A stretch of 64,000 nucleotides of DNA from Parapristionchus giblindavisi (Eukaryota > Nematoda > Chromadorea > Rhabditida > Diplogasteridae): the NCBI GenBank assembly GCA_943737045.1, contig CALSFV010000015.1:1238501-1302500 (forward strand), in the 5' to 3' direction. The notes beneath the pieces are model-generated. The model did not search any database, had not been told where the DNA came from, and worked only from the letters and a program-made list of their open reading frames with translations. Shown piece after piece: positions 10,415 through 22,180 of the stretch (within the stretch, counting starts at the first letter, position 1; each line of letters starts with the position of its first letter). Position numbers and translations under genes: made by a program.

Positions 10415-11736
10415 TCAGGCATCTTTCCTAACAAGGGAAGTCAGCAGAGTCAGTCCGGGCGTTCGGGATGAGACATACACCATTCGATAGGTCTCCAAAA
10501 AAGAAGAACTTTTTCTATTTACCATTTTTCCTGAGGACTCCTGAGCACCGAGATATTTGCATATTCCCCTCTCGCTTTCTGTTGAACGAAAAACCAGTCT
10601 CCTGGTTATTCGAAGAGAGGAAGTGGTGGCCGCGTGAGATGTTTCCATCACTTTTTTCCAATGCTACCATCGTTAGTGGAATACGACCAAAATATTTTGA
10701 GACAAGGCAATTGGCACCACTCGGCCACCACTTACTTTCTTCGAGCCAAGAGACTGGTTGTTCGTTCAACAGAAAGCGAGAGGGGAATATGCAAATATCT
10801 CGGCGCCCAGGAGTCCTCAGGAAAAATGGTAAATAGAAAAAGTTCTTATTTTTTGGAGACCTATCGAATGGTGTATGTCTCATCCCGAACGCCCGGACTG
10901 ACTCCGCTGACTTCCCTTGTAAGAATTGACCGATTCTACTACACACTTTTGAGTTGACTCCCTCTTTTCTCCACAGCATAGGCCGAATTGCTAGGTTATC
11001 GAATTTTAAAATGCGGTCAGGTTTTTCAATTTTCGGCAAATTCGGCTCAAAATGTGGTCAGGTTTTTCGATTTTTGTGCAATTTTGGCTCAAAATGCGGT
11101 CAGGTTTTTCGATTTTTGGGAAATTTAGGCTCAAAATGCGGTCAGGCTTGGTACTTTGTAACATACTTTTCGAGCTATGCTCCACAGTTTTCGATGCCCC
11201 TTGGGTAGGACATCCCAGATACAGAGTTGTAAGGATGGTAGATCAAACGTCTCTCCAGGAGCTCACGTCAAAGTTCGTCGTTGAGGCTCCTTCCGATGCG
11301 ATTTTCACGGCTCACAGTAGAGCTATGAAAAAGTTTCCATCAAATGAAATGTGTATTTTCTCGAGTACTTTCAGATAAAAATGTGAAAATGCAACTTTTT
11401 AATTTTTCTTTCCCTAAGGAATTGATCGCGTTCCATAGTCCCGGGAAAGATTTTTTTACAGGCTCAATCGATAGAGCTCGTTCACAGCTTTCATTTAAGC
11501 TCTTGAGAGACGATTTTCATGGGGATTTGGCTGAATTACATCCAAAAAACTGCATTTAAATGCTGGTAGATCACTAATAGTCGAATTGATCTACTCGCCA
11601 TTGTCGGATCCTTAAAACTCTGTATCTGGGATGTCCTACCCAAGGGGCATCGAAAACTGTGGAGAACAGAGGGGGTCAACTCAAAAGTGTGTAGTAAATC
11701 GGTCGATTTTGGTCAGTTCTTAGGAAAGATGCCTGA
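10415..11736. mobile_element. Fold-back element, unit 2 copy (with insert)
   Basis: Same element as 6062-6892, enlarged by the TAA-flanked 488-base palindrome at 10432-10919. The hAT-like MITE copy is at 10977-11179. Confidence 0.8.
10432..10919. mobile_element. 488-base palindromic element, TAA duplication
   Basis: Begins CAAGGGAAGTCAGC and ends GCTGACTTCCCTTG, with long inverted arms of about 200 bases. The flanks are TAA at 10429-10431 and 10920-10922, while units 1 (6076-6078) and 4 (20117-20119) show the single TAA empty site. A TWA duplication is typical of the PIF/Harbinger superfamily. Open frames inside on both strands are by-products of the palindrome. Confidence 0.85.
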
Positions 11737-12026
11737 TATATATGGAGTGATTTTGTTCCAATTTGTTCATTCACCGCGATACCGATTCGTATCCTTATGG
11801 TTGAAAAGATTATCAGGAAGAGTCGGCTTTCTTTGATCTACCATAATCGATAATTATCTCCCTGTATATTTTCTTATTAGCTAATATTTCCTACAATTCT
11901 AAAATAAGAAAAAAATCGGAAACAGATCACCACTTTATTTCAGAGAATCTGTACTTTTTCTCACCTAGTTCCTTCTTTGTAAGCGAATAGTGTCTATCTA
12001 TTAAATGATTTTGTTTGTTTCTTCAG

Positions 12027-13338
12027 ATGGTTCTTATCTTCTACAAGGACGACTCGGGTAATGTCAGGTATTATATGACATATGATTTACTTTGATGTTT
12101 CTTAGACGAACATCAATTTGAGTGGTCTGAGAAAAGTAAAGCGAACGAAGAGTCAGTACGCAAGAGTGAGAGAACGTAGACGGTTACGGTAAAGAGTTCC
12201 GTAATTTTTGTGTTTTGCTATGTTTTATTTGACCGTAATGGAGATACGCTGTTCTGAGGCTAACTTATTAATTTACAGAGGTCCTTTATCGATTGCTGAG
12301 GCAGAAGGACTTCGACAGAGTGGAGTAATCAATGATAAGACGGTGATTCGAATGATTGAGAGTAATAGTGAAGCGAAGTTTCAAACACTCGGTATTCAAT
12401 CGATTTATTCCTGATTACTGTAATATTTACTTATTCTCTTACGTTACAGAATATCTGTGCAAGATCAATGGTAAAAAGTCTCCGTTCTTGATCGCTCCGG
12501 GAGAGATCAAAGATCAAAAGGAGGAAACAACAGAACTTGTCAGGCTTTATAAGGTATACAAATGTTTTTTAATGAATAAATGTGGGAATTGACTAATTCA
12601 CTCGTTCTTTCCACAGTGAAAAAAATACTATATTAAAAATACTTAAAGGAATTATCGATTGCTATTCAAGAAAGGGACGAATTGAAAGAAAAATTGAAAG
12701 ACAAGTCTGATCAATACGATCGATTAATCTCGGACATTTTCAATAGTCACGCAAGCAAGGTATGAGCATATCGATAGGTAGACTGCTGTGGCCGTATGCA
12801 TGAACAACGGAAAATCGTTTTCCGGGAAAATGTGAAGTAATTAGCGTAGGCGGAAGCGTTTTCCGAAAATTCTCCGCCTACGCTAATGACGTCACATTTT
12901 TCCGGAAAACGAATTTCCGTTGTTCATGCATACAGCCACTGTTGAAAACTGTAATTACATATAGTGATAAATAGTATTTCTAATTGTAATAGTTTGACTA
13001 AAGTGTTCTCACCATCGATTTGTTTTTAATGAATGCAACTATCCATAATATCGTTTTAGGATCATCTCGTGCAATTATGCAGAGTGGACGGACTTCAGAT
13101 GGAGGGCAAGGCCGCTTATGTATTGGTCAATTTAACTGACCTTCGTTTGAGTTATCAGTTTTTCATTCAACCCCTTTTATTCGATCAGTTTAAGGACATT
13201 GAATTTTTATTTCCCTATGAAAGGAAACTTGTTGTCATACAAACATACAATTACATTAAAGTAAACCTTGTTGTAAATGATTCTCCGTCCAATAATCACA
13301 AATACTTTAAAATTATTAGTTCAATAATTCACGAGTAG
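12027..13338 (+). CDS. Type-A family gene, copy 2
   Basis: Exons 12027-12067, 12279-12391, 12450-12553, 12649-12759, 13060-13338; 215 residues, exact offset of 4844 from copy 1 and no coding difference seen. Same splice sites, MITE in intron 4 (12789-12938) and 3' hairpins. This is the unit 2 gene, between two type-B genes. The identical introns show that duplication is recent rather than that selection kept only the protein. Confidence 0.85.
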
Positions 13339-13484
13339 TTGACTGATTGACTGAATTGTATATATGTATGTATCTCCGATATTTCGGAAATTCTGGTGTT
13401 ATTGATTTTGTTTTGTTTTGTTTTTGTTGTTTCTCGTACGATAAACTTCTTTGTTCTAATCATCATTGATATATTGGTCTTAGA

Positions 13485-13540
13485 TACTGTTCGAAACAGT
13501 AAACTATATTTATCTTCTATTGATACTGTTCGTAGCAGTG
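13485..13540 (+). other. Two 3'-flank hairpins, unit 2
   Basis: Copies of the pair at 8641-8696, shifted by 4844 bases. Confidence 0.7.
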
Positions 13541-13666
13541 AACTTCTGTCTACCTTCTTTCGAAAATCATAAAATAAGAAGACAATTACTGTAAATCAAC
13601 GAATTTACAAGGCAGTTTATAAATAGTGAGACTCTGTCGTATCTATTTCACTCATCTATATTACAG

Positions 13667-15096
13667 ATGCCTACTGAAATCTACTACAAGGACAAATCTG
13701 GTGAAATCAGGCACGAGATCCATTCCATTTTCTTTGAGAAATAATGTATACTGTATTTGCAGAGGTCCATTATCGATTCCCGAGGCAGAAGCTCTTCGTA
13801 GTTGTGGAATTATCGATCAAAATACGGAGATTCGTATAGTTGAAAAAGATGATGAGAAGGAATTCAAGACTCTTGGTATATTTTTTTTCATTTTTGGTAG
13901 GACTTCTTTCGAGTAAAATTTCTAAAATTAGTCTGAAATTCCGATTGTACTATTTTTTTCTCGTTTTGGCTGATATATCAAACCTGACTTTTACAAGATA
14001 TTATACTGGACTTCAAATTATGCGGTCCTTTATGCTGTATAATACAACGAGGTTTACTATTCGAAATTAAAAATGCTACGAGGAATGATGTTAAGTCGAT
14101 TTTCGATAATTAAGGTAATCTCTGTCTTCTAAATGGTGAAGAAACGCCTTTTAAGAAGCCGAGAGAGGATGATATGAGTGAACTCGTCAGAGTATATAAG
14201 GTGATCATTATGATTTCGCCTCTTTTTTTTAAACAACAATCTCCTTCTCCGAAAACTCAAGAAGGCGTGTGCGGAAAAACGTTTTCGAAAAATTCTAAAA
14301 ACGAAAAAATATCAACATTTTATTTCGAAAAAATTTTCGTGTCATATGATTCATATTTTTAGTGTTTCCGAGCTTGATTTTTTGTTTCATTATTTTCAAC
14401 AAGCAATTCGATATTTACTAGTTCTTAATATTAATTGTAGTATTACATAATGCATATTGCTATGCAAATCAATATATTTAATTGTAAATTTTGAAATATG
14501 CTGATTTATAGGAGTTATCGAATTCCATCCAAGAAAAAGAAGATCTCAAAGGTCAATTGAAAGAGAATACCGATAGGCACTATCAATTGATCTCGAATAT
14601 TTTCAATATTCGTGCGAAAGAGGTAGATATATTTATCAGTTAAAAGCCCTACATCCAAATCTGGGGGTGGGGTTGGGGAAGGCTAGACTGTGTCCTGATC
14701 CTTGGTGTTTCTTTTACCTTGTAGAATAGCTTTCTGATTAAATGTAAGACCATTTTATTGATTTATGATTCTTGATAGAGTAGAAAAAAAGTAAATTAAA
14801 AAATGCATATTCATAAATTTTGTTTTCAGCATAAGCTTGTCCAGTTCTACGATATTCTGCACCCGGATGGAACTACTAACGCATTGGTCAATTTAACCGA
14901 ACTCCATTTGATCTGTACTTTTCTCTGCTATGATGATTCTTTTGATGTATATACCATTAGTAAACATTTATCTCCTAATGAACATGTATTTGTTTCCACT
15001 CCATTTGATGAGGTGGAAGTACAGCTTGATGTTAATGGTTCGCCATCGAGTGAACATAAGTATGTTGAGAGAATATCCAAGCTGACGCTTAAGTAA
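13667..15096 (+). CDS. Type-B family gene, copy 2
   Basis: Exons 13667-13710, 13763-13875, 14115-14200, 14512-14622, 14830-15096; 206 residues, same as copy 1 including the GC donor of intron 1 and the ATTAAG acceptor of exon 3. It bridges units 2 and 3. Downstream lies the fold-back element with the TAA-flanked insert. Confidence 0.83.
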
Positions 15097-15258
15097 CTAT
15101 TGAATATGAATACATTGTATGTATTTCATTTCCAACCGTTGTTGAGTTTTTTTTGTTTCGTTTCTGTTGTTATTTTTTGTCTCGTTCAATAAATTCTTTT
15201 CTCTTCATCATCGAAATATTTATCAATCTTCATTCTGTTCGTTACAGTTAATCATATA

Positions 15259-16580
15259 TCAGGCATCTTTCCTAACAAGGGAAGTCAGCAGAGTCAGTCC
15301 GGGCGTTCGGGATGAGACATACACCATTCGATAGGTCTCCAAAAAAGAAGAACTTTTTCTATTTACCATTTTTCCTGAGGACTCCTGAGCACCGAGATAT
15401 TTGCATATTCCCCTCTCGCTTTCTGTTGAACGAAAAACCAGTCTCCTGGTTATTCGAAGAGAGGAAGTGGTGGCCGCGTGAGATGTTTCCATCACTTTTT
15501 TCCAATGCTACCATCGTTAGTGGAATACGACCAAAATATTTTGAGACAAGGCAATTGGCACCACTCGGCCACCACTTACTTTCTTCGAGCCAAGAGACTG
15601 GTTGTTCGTTCAACAGAAAGCGAGAGGGGAATATGCAAATATCTCGGCGCCCAGGAGTCCTCAGGAAAAATGGTAAATAGAAAAAGTTCTTATTTTTTGG
15701 AGACCTATCGAATGGTGTATGTCTCATCCCGAACGCCCGGACTGACTCCGCTGACTTCCCTTGTAAGAATTGACCGATTCTACTACACACTTTTGAGTTG
15801 ACTCCCTCTTTTCTCCACAGCATAGGCCGAATTGCTAGGTTATCGAATTTTAAAATGCGGTCAGGTTTTTCAATTTTCGGCAAATTCGGCTCAAAATGTG
15901 GTCAGGTTTTTCGATTTTTGTGCAATTTTGGCTCAAAATGCGGTCAGGTTTTTCGATTTTTGGGAAATTTAGGCTCAAAATGCGGTCAGGCTTGGTACTT
16001 TGTAACATACTTTTCGAGCTATGCTCCACAGTTTTCGATGCCCCTTGGGTAGGACATCCCAGATACAGAGTTGTAAGGATGGTAGATCAAACGTCTCTCC
16101 AGGAGCTCATGTCAAAGTTCGTCGTTGAGGCTCCTTCCGATGCGATTTTCACGGCTCACAGTAGAGCTATGAAAAAGTTTCCATCAAATGAAATGTGTAT
16201 TTTCTCGAGTACTTTCAGATAAAAATGTGAAAATGCAACTTTTTAATTTTTCTTTCCCTAAGGAATTGATCGCGTTCCATTGTCCCGGGAAAGATTTTTT
16301 TACAGGCTCAATCGATAGAGCTCGTTCACAGCTTTCATTTAAGCTCTTGAGAGACGATTTTCATGGGGATTTGGCTGAATTACATCCAAAAAACTGCATT
16401 TAAATGCTGGTAGATCACTAATAGTCGAATTGATCTACTCGCCATTGTCGGATCCTTAAAACTCTGTATCTGGGATGTCCTACCCAAGGGGCATCGAAAA
16501 CTGTGGAGAACAGAGGGGGTCAACTCAAAAGTGTGTAGTAAATCGGTCGATTTTGGTCAGTTCTTAGGAAAGATGCCTGA
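15259..16580. mobile_element. Fold-back element, unit 3 copy (with insert)
   Basis: Same composite as unit 2: the TAA-flanked palindrome is at 15276-15763 and the hAT-like MITE at 15821-16023. Two substitutions separate it from unit 2 (C to T in GAGCTCATGTC, and A to T in CCATTGTCCC). Confidence 0.8.
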
Positions 16581-16870
16581 TATATATGGAGTGATTTTGT
16601 TCCAATTTGTTCATTCACCGCGATACCGATTCGTATCCTTATGGTTGAAAAGATTATCAGGAAGAGTCGGCTTTCTTTGATCTACCATAATCGATAATTA
16701 TCTCCCTGTATATTTTCTTATTAGCTAATATTTCCTACAATTCTAAAATAAGAAAAAAATCGGAAACAGATCACCACTTTATTTCAGAGAATCTGTACTT
16801 TTTCTCACCTAGTTCCTTCTTTGTAAGCGAATAGTGTCTATCTATTAAATGATTTTGTTTGTTTCTTCAG

Positions 16871-18182
16871 ATGGTTCTTATCTTCTACAAGGACGACTCG
16901 GGTAATGTCAGGTATTATATGACATATGATTTACTTTGATGTTTCTTAGACGAACATCAATTTGAGTGGTCTGAGAAAAGTAAAGCGAACGAAGAGTCAG
17001 TACGCAAGAGTGAGAGAACGTAGACGGTTACGGTAAAGAGTTCCGTAATTTTTGTGTTTTGCTATGTTTTATTTGACCGTAATGGAGATACGCTGTTCTG
17101 AGGCTAACTTATTAATTTACAGAGGTCCTTTATCGATTGCTGAGGCAGAAGGACTTCGACAGAGTGGAGTAATCAATGATAAGACGGTGATTCGAATGAT
17201 TGAGAGTAATAGTGAAGCGAAGTTTCAAACACTCGGTATTCAATCGATTTATTCCTGATTACTGTAATATTTACTTATTCTCTTACGTTACAGAATATCT
17301 GTGCAAGATCAATGGTAAAAAGTCTCCGTTCTTGATCGCTCCGGGAGAGATCAAAGATCAAAAGGAGGAAACAACAGAACTTGTCAGGCTTTATAAGGTA
17401 TACAAATGTTTTTTAATGAATAAATGTGGGAATTGACTAATTCACTCGTTCTTTCCACAGTGAAAAAAATACTATATTAAAAATACTTAAAGGAATTATC
17501 GATTGCTATTCAAGAAAGGGACGAATTGAAAGAAAAATTGAAAGACAAGTCTGATCAATACGATCGATTAATCTCGGACATTTTCAATAGTCACGCAAGC
17601 AAGGTATGAGCATATCGATAGGTAGACTGCTGTGGCCGTATGCATGAACAACGGAAAATCGTTTTCCGGGAAAATGTGAAGTAATTAGCGTAGGCGGAAG
17701 CGTTTTCCGAAAATTCTCCGCCTACGCTAATGACGTCACATTTTTCCGGAAAACGAATTTCCGTTGTTCATGCATACAGCCACTGTTGAAAACTGTAATT
17801 ACATATAGTGATAAATAGTATTTCTAATTGTAATAGTTTGACTAAAGTGTTCTCACCATCGATTTGTTTTTAATGAATGCAACTATCCATAATATCGTTT
17901 TAGGATCATCTCGTGCAATTATGCAGAGTGGACGGACTTCAGATGGAGGGCAAGGCCGCTTATGTATTGGTCAATTTAACTGACCTTCGTTTGAGTTATC
18001 AGTTTTTCATTCAACCCCTTTTATTCGATCAGTTTAAGGACATTGAATTTTTATTTCCCTATGAAAGGAAACTTGTTGTCATACAAACATACAATTACAT
18101 TAAAGTAAACCTTGTTGTAAATGATTCTCCGTCCAATAATCACAAATACTTTAAAATTATTAGTTCAATAATTCACGAGTAG
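16871..18182 (+). CDS. Type-A family gene, copy 3
   Basis: Exons 16871-16911, 17123-17235, 17294-17397, 17493-17603, 17904-18182; 215 residues, indistinguishable by eye from copies 1 and 2. MITE in intron 4 at 17633-17782. The partner type-B copy 3 starts 329 bases after the stop. Confidence 0.85.
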
Positions 18183-18328
18183 TTGACTGATTGACTGAAT
18201 TGTATATATGTATGTATCTCCGATATTTCGGAAATTCTGGTGTTATTGATTTTGTTTTGTTTTGTTTTTGTTGTTTCTCGTACGATAAACTTCTTTGTTC
18301 TAATCATCATTGATATATTGGTCTTAGA

Positions 18329-18384
18329 TACTGTTCGAAACAGTAAACTATATTTATCTTCTATTGATACTGTTCGTAGCAGTG
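18329..18384 (+). other. Two 3'-flank hairpins, unit 3
   Basis: Copies of the hairpin pair of unit 1 at the same distance from the stop codon. Confidence 0.7.
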
Positions 18385-18510
18385 AACTTCTGTCTACCTT
18401 CTTTCGAAAATCATAAAATAAGAAGACAATTACTGTAAATCAACGAATTTACAAGGCAGTTTATAAATAGTGAGACTCTGTCGTATCTATTTCACTCATC
18501 TATATTACAG

Positions 18511-19940
18511 ATGCCTACTGAAATCTACTACAAGGACAAATCTGGTGAAATCAGGCACGAGATCCATTCCATTTTCTTTGAGAAATAATGTATACTGTAT
18601 TTGCAGAGGTCCATTATCGATTCCCGAGGCAGAAGCTCTTCGTAGTTGTGGAATTATCGATCAAAATACGGAGATTCGTATAGTTGAAAAAGATGATGAG
18701 AAGGAATTCAAGACTCTTGGTATATTTTTTTTCATTTTTGGTAGGACTTCTTTCGAGTAAAATTTCTAAAATTAGTCTGAAATTCCGATTGTACTATTTT
18801 TTTCTCGTTTTGGCTGATATATCAAACCTGACTTTTACAAGATATTATACTGGACTTCAAATTATGCGGTCCTTTATGCTGTATAATACAACGAGGTTTA
18901 CTATTCGAAATTAAAAATGCTACGAGGAATGATGTTAAGTCGATTTTCGATAATTAAGGTAATCTCTGTCTTCTAAATGGTGAAGAAACGCCTTTTAAGA
19001 AGCCGAGAGAGGATGATATGAGTGAACTCGTCAGAGTATATAAGGTGATCATTATGATTTCGCCTCTTTTTTTTAAACAACAATCTCCTTCTCCGAAAAC
19101 TCAAGAAGGCGTGTGCGGAAAAACGTTTTCGAAAAATTCTAAAAACGAAAAAATATCAACATTTTATTTCGAAAAAATTTTCGTGTCATATGATTCATAT
19201 TTTTAGTGTTTCCGAGCTTGATTTTTTGTTTCATTATTTTCAACAAGCAATTCGATATTTACTAGTTCTTAATATTAATTGTAGTATTACATAATGCATA
19301 TTGCTATGCAAATCAATATATTTAATTGTAAATTTTGAAATATGCTGATTTATAGGAGTTATCGAATTCCATCCAAGAAAAAGAAGATCTCAAAGGTCAA
19401 TTGAAAGAGAATACCGATAGGCACTATCAATTGATCTCGAATATTTTCAATATTCGTGCGAAAGAGGTAGATATATTTATCAGTTAAAAGCCCTACATCC
19501 AAATCTGGGGGTGGGGTTGGGGAAGGCTAGACTGTGTCCTGATCCTTGGTGTTTCTTTTACCTTGTAGAATAGCTTTCTGATTAAATGTAAGACCATTTT
19601 ATTGATTTATGATTCTTGATAGAGTAGAAAAAAAGTAAATTAAAAAATGCATATTCATAAATTTTGTTTTCAGCATAAGCTTGTCCAGTTCTACGATATT
19701 CTGCACCCGGATGGAACTACTAACGCATTGGTCAATTTAACCGAACTCCATTTGATCTGTACTTTTCTCTGCTATGATGATTCTTTTGATGTATATACCA
19801 TTAGTAAACATTTATCTCCTAATGAACATGTATTTGTTTCCACTCCATTTGATGAGGTGGAAGTACAGCTTGATGTTAATGGTTCGCCATCGAGTGAACA
19901 TAAGTATGTTGAGAGAATATCCAAGCTGACGCTTAAGTAA
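18511..19940 (+). CDS. Type-B family gene, copy 3
   Basis: Exons 18511-18554, 18607-18719, 18959-19044, 19356-19466, 19674-19940; 206 residues, same as copies 1 and 2. It bridges units 3 and 4. Its 3' flank carries the fold-back element without the TAA-flanked insert but with a Helitron-like dimer. Confidence 0.83.
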
Positions 19941-20208
19941 CTATTGAATATGAATACATTGTATGTATTTCATTTCCAACCGTTGTTGAGTTTTTTTTGT
20001 TTCGTTTCTGTTGTTATTTTTTGTCTCGTTCAATAAATTCTTTTCTCTTCATCATCGAAATATTTATCAATCTTCATTCTGTTCGTTACAGTTAATCATA
20101 TATCAGGCATCTTTCCTAAGAATTGACCGATTCTACTACACACTTTTGAGTTGACTCCCTCTTTTCTCCACAGCATAGGCCGAATTGCTAGGTTATCGAA
20201 TTTTAAAA

Positions 20209-21629
20209 CTAGCGCGAACTACGTTCGCGCCTCAGAGAGTTTTGCGCATATGTATCTTAATTGTTGAGATGGAGTTGGGAGTATCTCAACTACGTTACCC
20301 CAATGCTTCTCGTCCGTTTTAATCGAATTTGATACGGTAGGGGTGCGGTAAGTGGGTTACGGTAGCTGAAAATATTCCAAAAAAGTTTATCCCGTCGAGT
20401 TACACAAGGATGGACCAAGCACGGAATTTTTATCGCAAGTTTGGAAAATAAAGTCAGTTTGCGTTAACGTAGTACTACGGTAGATGGGTTACGGTAGCTG
20501 AAAATGTTCCATAAACATTTGTCTTGCCGAGTTACACAAGGATGGAGCAAGCACGGAATTTATAACGCAAGTCTGAGAAATAAAGTCAGTTTGCGTTAAC
20601 ATAGTACTACGGTAGATGGGTTACGGTGGCTGAAAATGGTCTAGAAAAAATTGTCATGTCGTTTTACACAAGGATGAAGCAAGCACGGAATTTATAACTC
20701 AAGTTTGAAAAATAAAGTCAGTTTGCGTTAACGTAGTACTACGGTAGATGGGTTACGGTAGCTGAAATTGGTCTCGAAAAATTTGTTTCGTCGAGTTACC
20801 CAAGTAGGGTCGAAAAACAGCATTTTAATCAAAAGTTTGAAAAAAAGTGCAAAATTGGTACGGTAGGGTTACGGTATGTGGTACGGTGGATGGGTTACGG
20901 TAGCTGAAAATGGTTTAGAAAAATTTGTCTTGTGAAGTTACCTAAGGAGGTACCGAGTACCGAATTTTAAAAGAAAATTCCAAAAATAAAGTCAGTTCCC
21001 GTTATCCTGGTACGGTAGATGGGTTACGGTAGCTAAAAATGTTCTCGAAAAATTTGCCTCGTCGAGTTACCCAATCATGGACCAAACACGTAATTTTAAT
21101 CACAAGATTGAAAAAGTACGAAATATACGGTAGGGTTACGGTAGGTGGGTTACGGTAGCTGAAAATATTCCAGAAAAGTTTATCCCGTCAAGTTACCAAA
21201 GCAAGTAGCAAACATCAAAGTTTGGAAAATAAAGTCAGTTTGCGTTAACGGCAAATTTGGAAAAAGGCACGGCGTTGCCGCATTTATGGTGTGCCGTGAT
21301 ATACGGCGCTATTTTTATGGTGGCGAGGGGAAGCGACCAATTCGGTCAAGTTGGAGCTCAAAATGTTCGTATGGACCGTCCGCATACGATGGACACCTTA
21401 TTTAGCGAAAAGGATGTAAAATGCGTTGACAAATCGAGCGAGAATTTTGGGATTACGGTAAAAAAAACCTTACACGTCTTTTTGTCAATTATCTCGGAAT
21501 TTTGATAATTGACCCCGGTTTTTTAGTTGCGTAATCGCCTTATATCAGTCTTCTACACCAGTTATCAAAAAATGGGGACCCTAACTGTCCAGTAAAGTAA
21601 AATGCTTATCTGTGTAAGTAAGTATGTAA
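20209..21629 (-). mobile_element. Helitron-like element, first of a tandem pair
   Basis: Read on the - strand, the 3' end is GCGCGAACGTAGTTCGCGC followed by TAG: a short hairpin immediately before a CTAG terminus, the classic Helitron 3' end. Insertion is between A and T of the host AAAAT. The other end reads TTACATACTTAC rather than the usual TC. The interior has about seven imperfect repeats of roughly 130 bases with GGGTTACGGTAGCTGAAAAT. No helicase/Rep gene is visible, so it is non-autonomous. An 82-codon open frame at 21257-21505 is not recognisable. Confidence 0.7.
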
Positions 21630-22180
21630 CTAGCGCGAACTACGTTCGCGCCTCAGAGAGTTTTGCGCATATGTATGAAAAAAATCGGTGGGATGGAGCT
21701 CCGCTCCATCTCAACTACGTTACCCCAATGCTTCTTGGCGAATTTGATACGGTAGGGGTACGGTAGGTGGGTTACGGTAGATGAAAATATTCTAGAAAAA
21801 TTTGTCTCGTCGAGTTACACAAGGATGGACTAAGCACGGAATTTTTATCACAAGTTTGAAAATAAAGTCAGTTTGCGTTAACGTAGTACTACGGTAGATG
21901 GGTTACGGTATCTGAAAATATCTTAGAAAATAATGTCTTTTCGAGTTACCCAAGGAAGTACCAAGCACGGTTTTTTTAAAGAAAGTTTGAAAAATAAAGT
22001 CAGTTTGCGATAAAAGCGAACAGAATTGGTTTTGTGCTTTTTTCTCGGAATTTTGATAAATGACCCCTGTTTTTTAGTTGCGTAATCGACTTATATCGCT
22101 AATGTCATGTCGTTCTCAAAAAATGAGGATCCTAAGTGCCCAGTAAAGCAAAATGCTTATCTGTGTAAGTAAGTATGTAA
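21630..22180 (-). mobile_element. Helitron-like element, second of the pair
   Basis: A 551-base relative, head-to-tail with the previous one: the same CTAGCGCGAAC...TTCGCGC start and the same GTAAGTAAGTATGTAA end. It has fewer internal TACGGTAG repeats. The sharp junction at 21629/21630 suggests tandem insertion or rolling-circle read-through. Confidence 0.7.

Noticed and set aside
10515..11039. 174-codon open frame on the - strand (and its copy 15359-15883)
   Set aside because: It lies over the TAA-flanked palindrome and fold-back arms; the other strand is open too, as expected for inverted repeats. No motif or splice context.
20209..21230. Regularly spaced repeats considered as a CRISPR-like array
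   Set aside because: Repeats are imperfect and about 130 bases apart within a Helitron-like element of a eukaryote; no cas-like genes.
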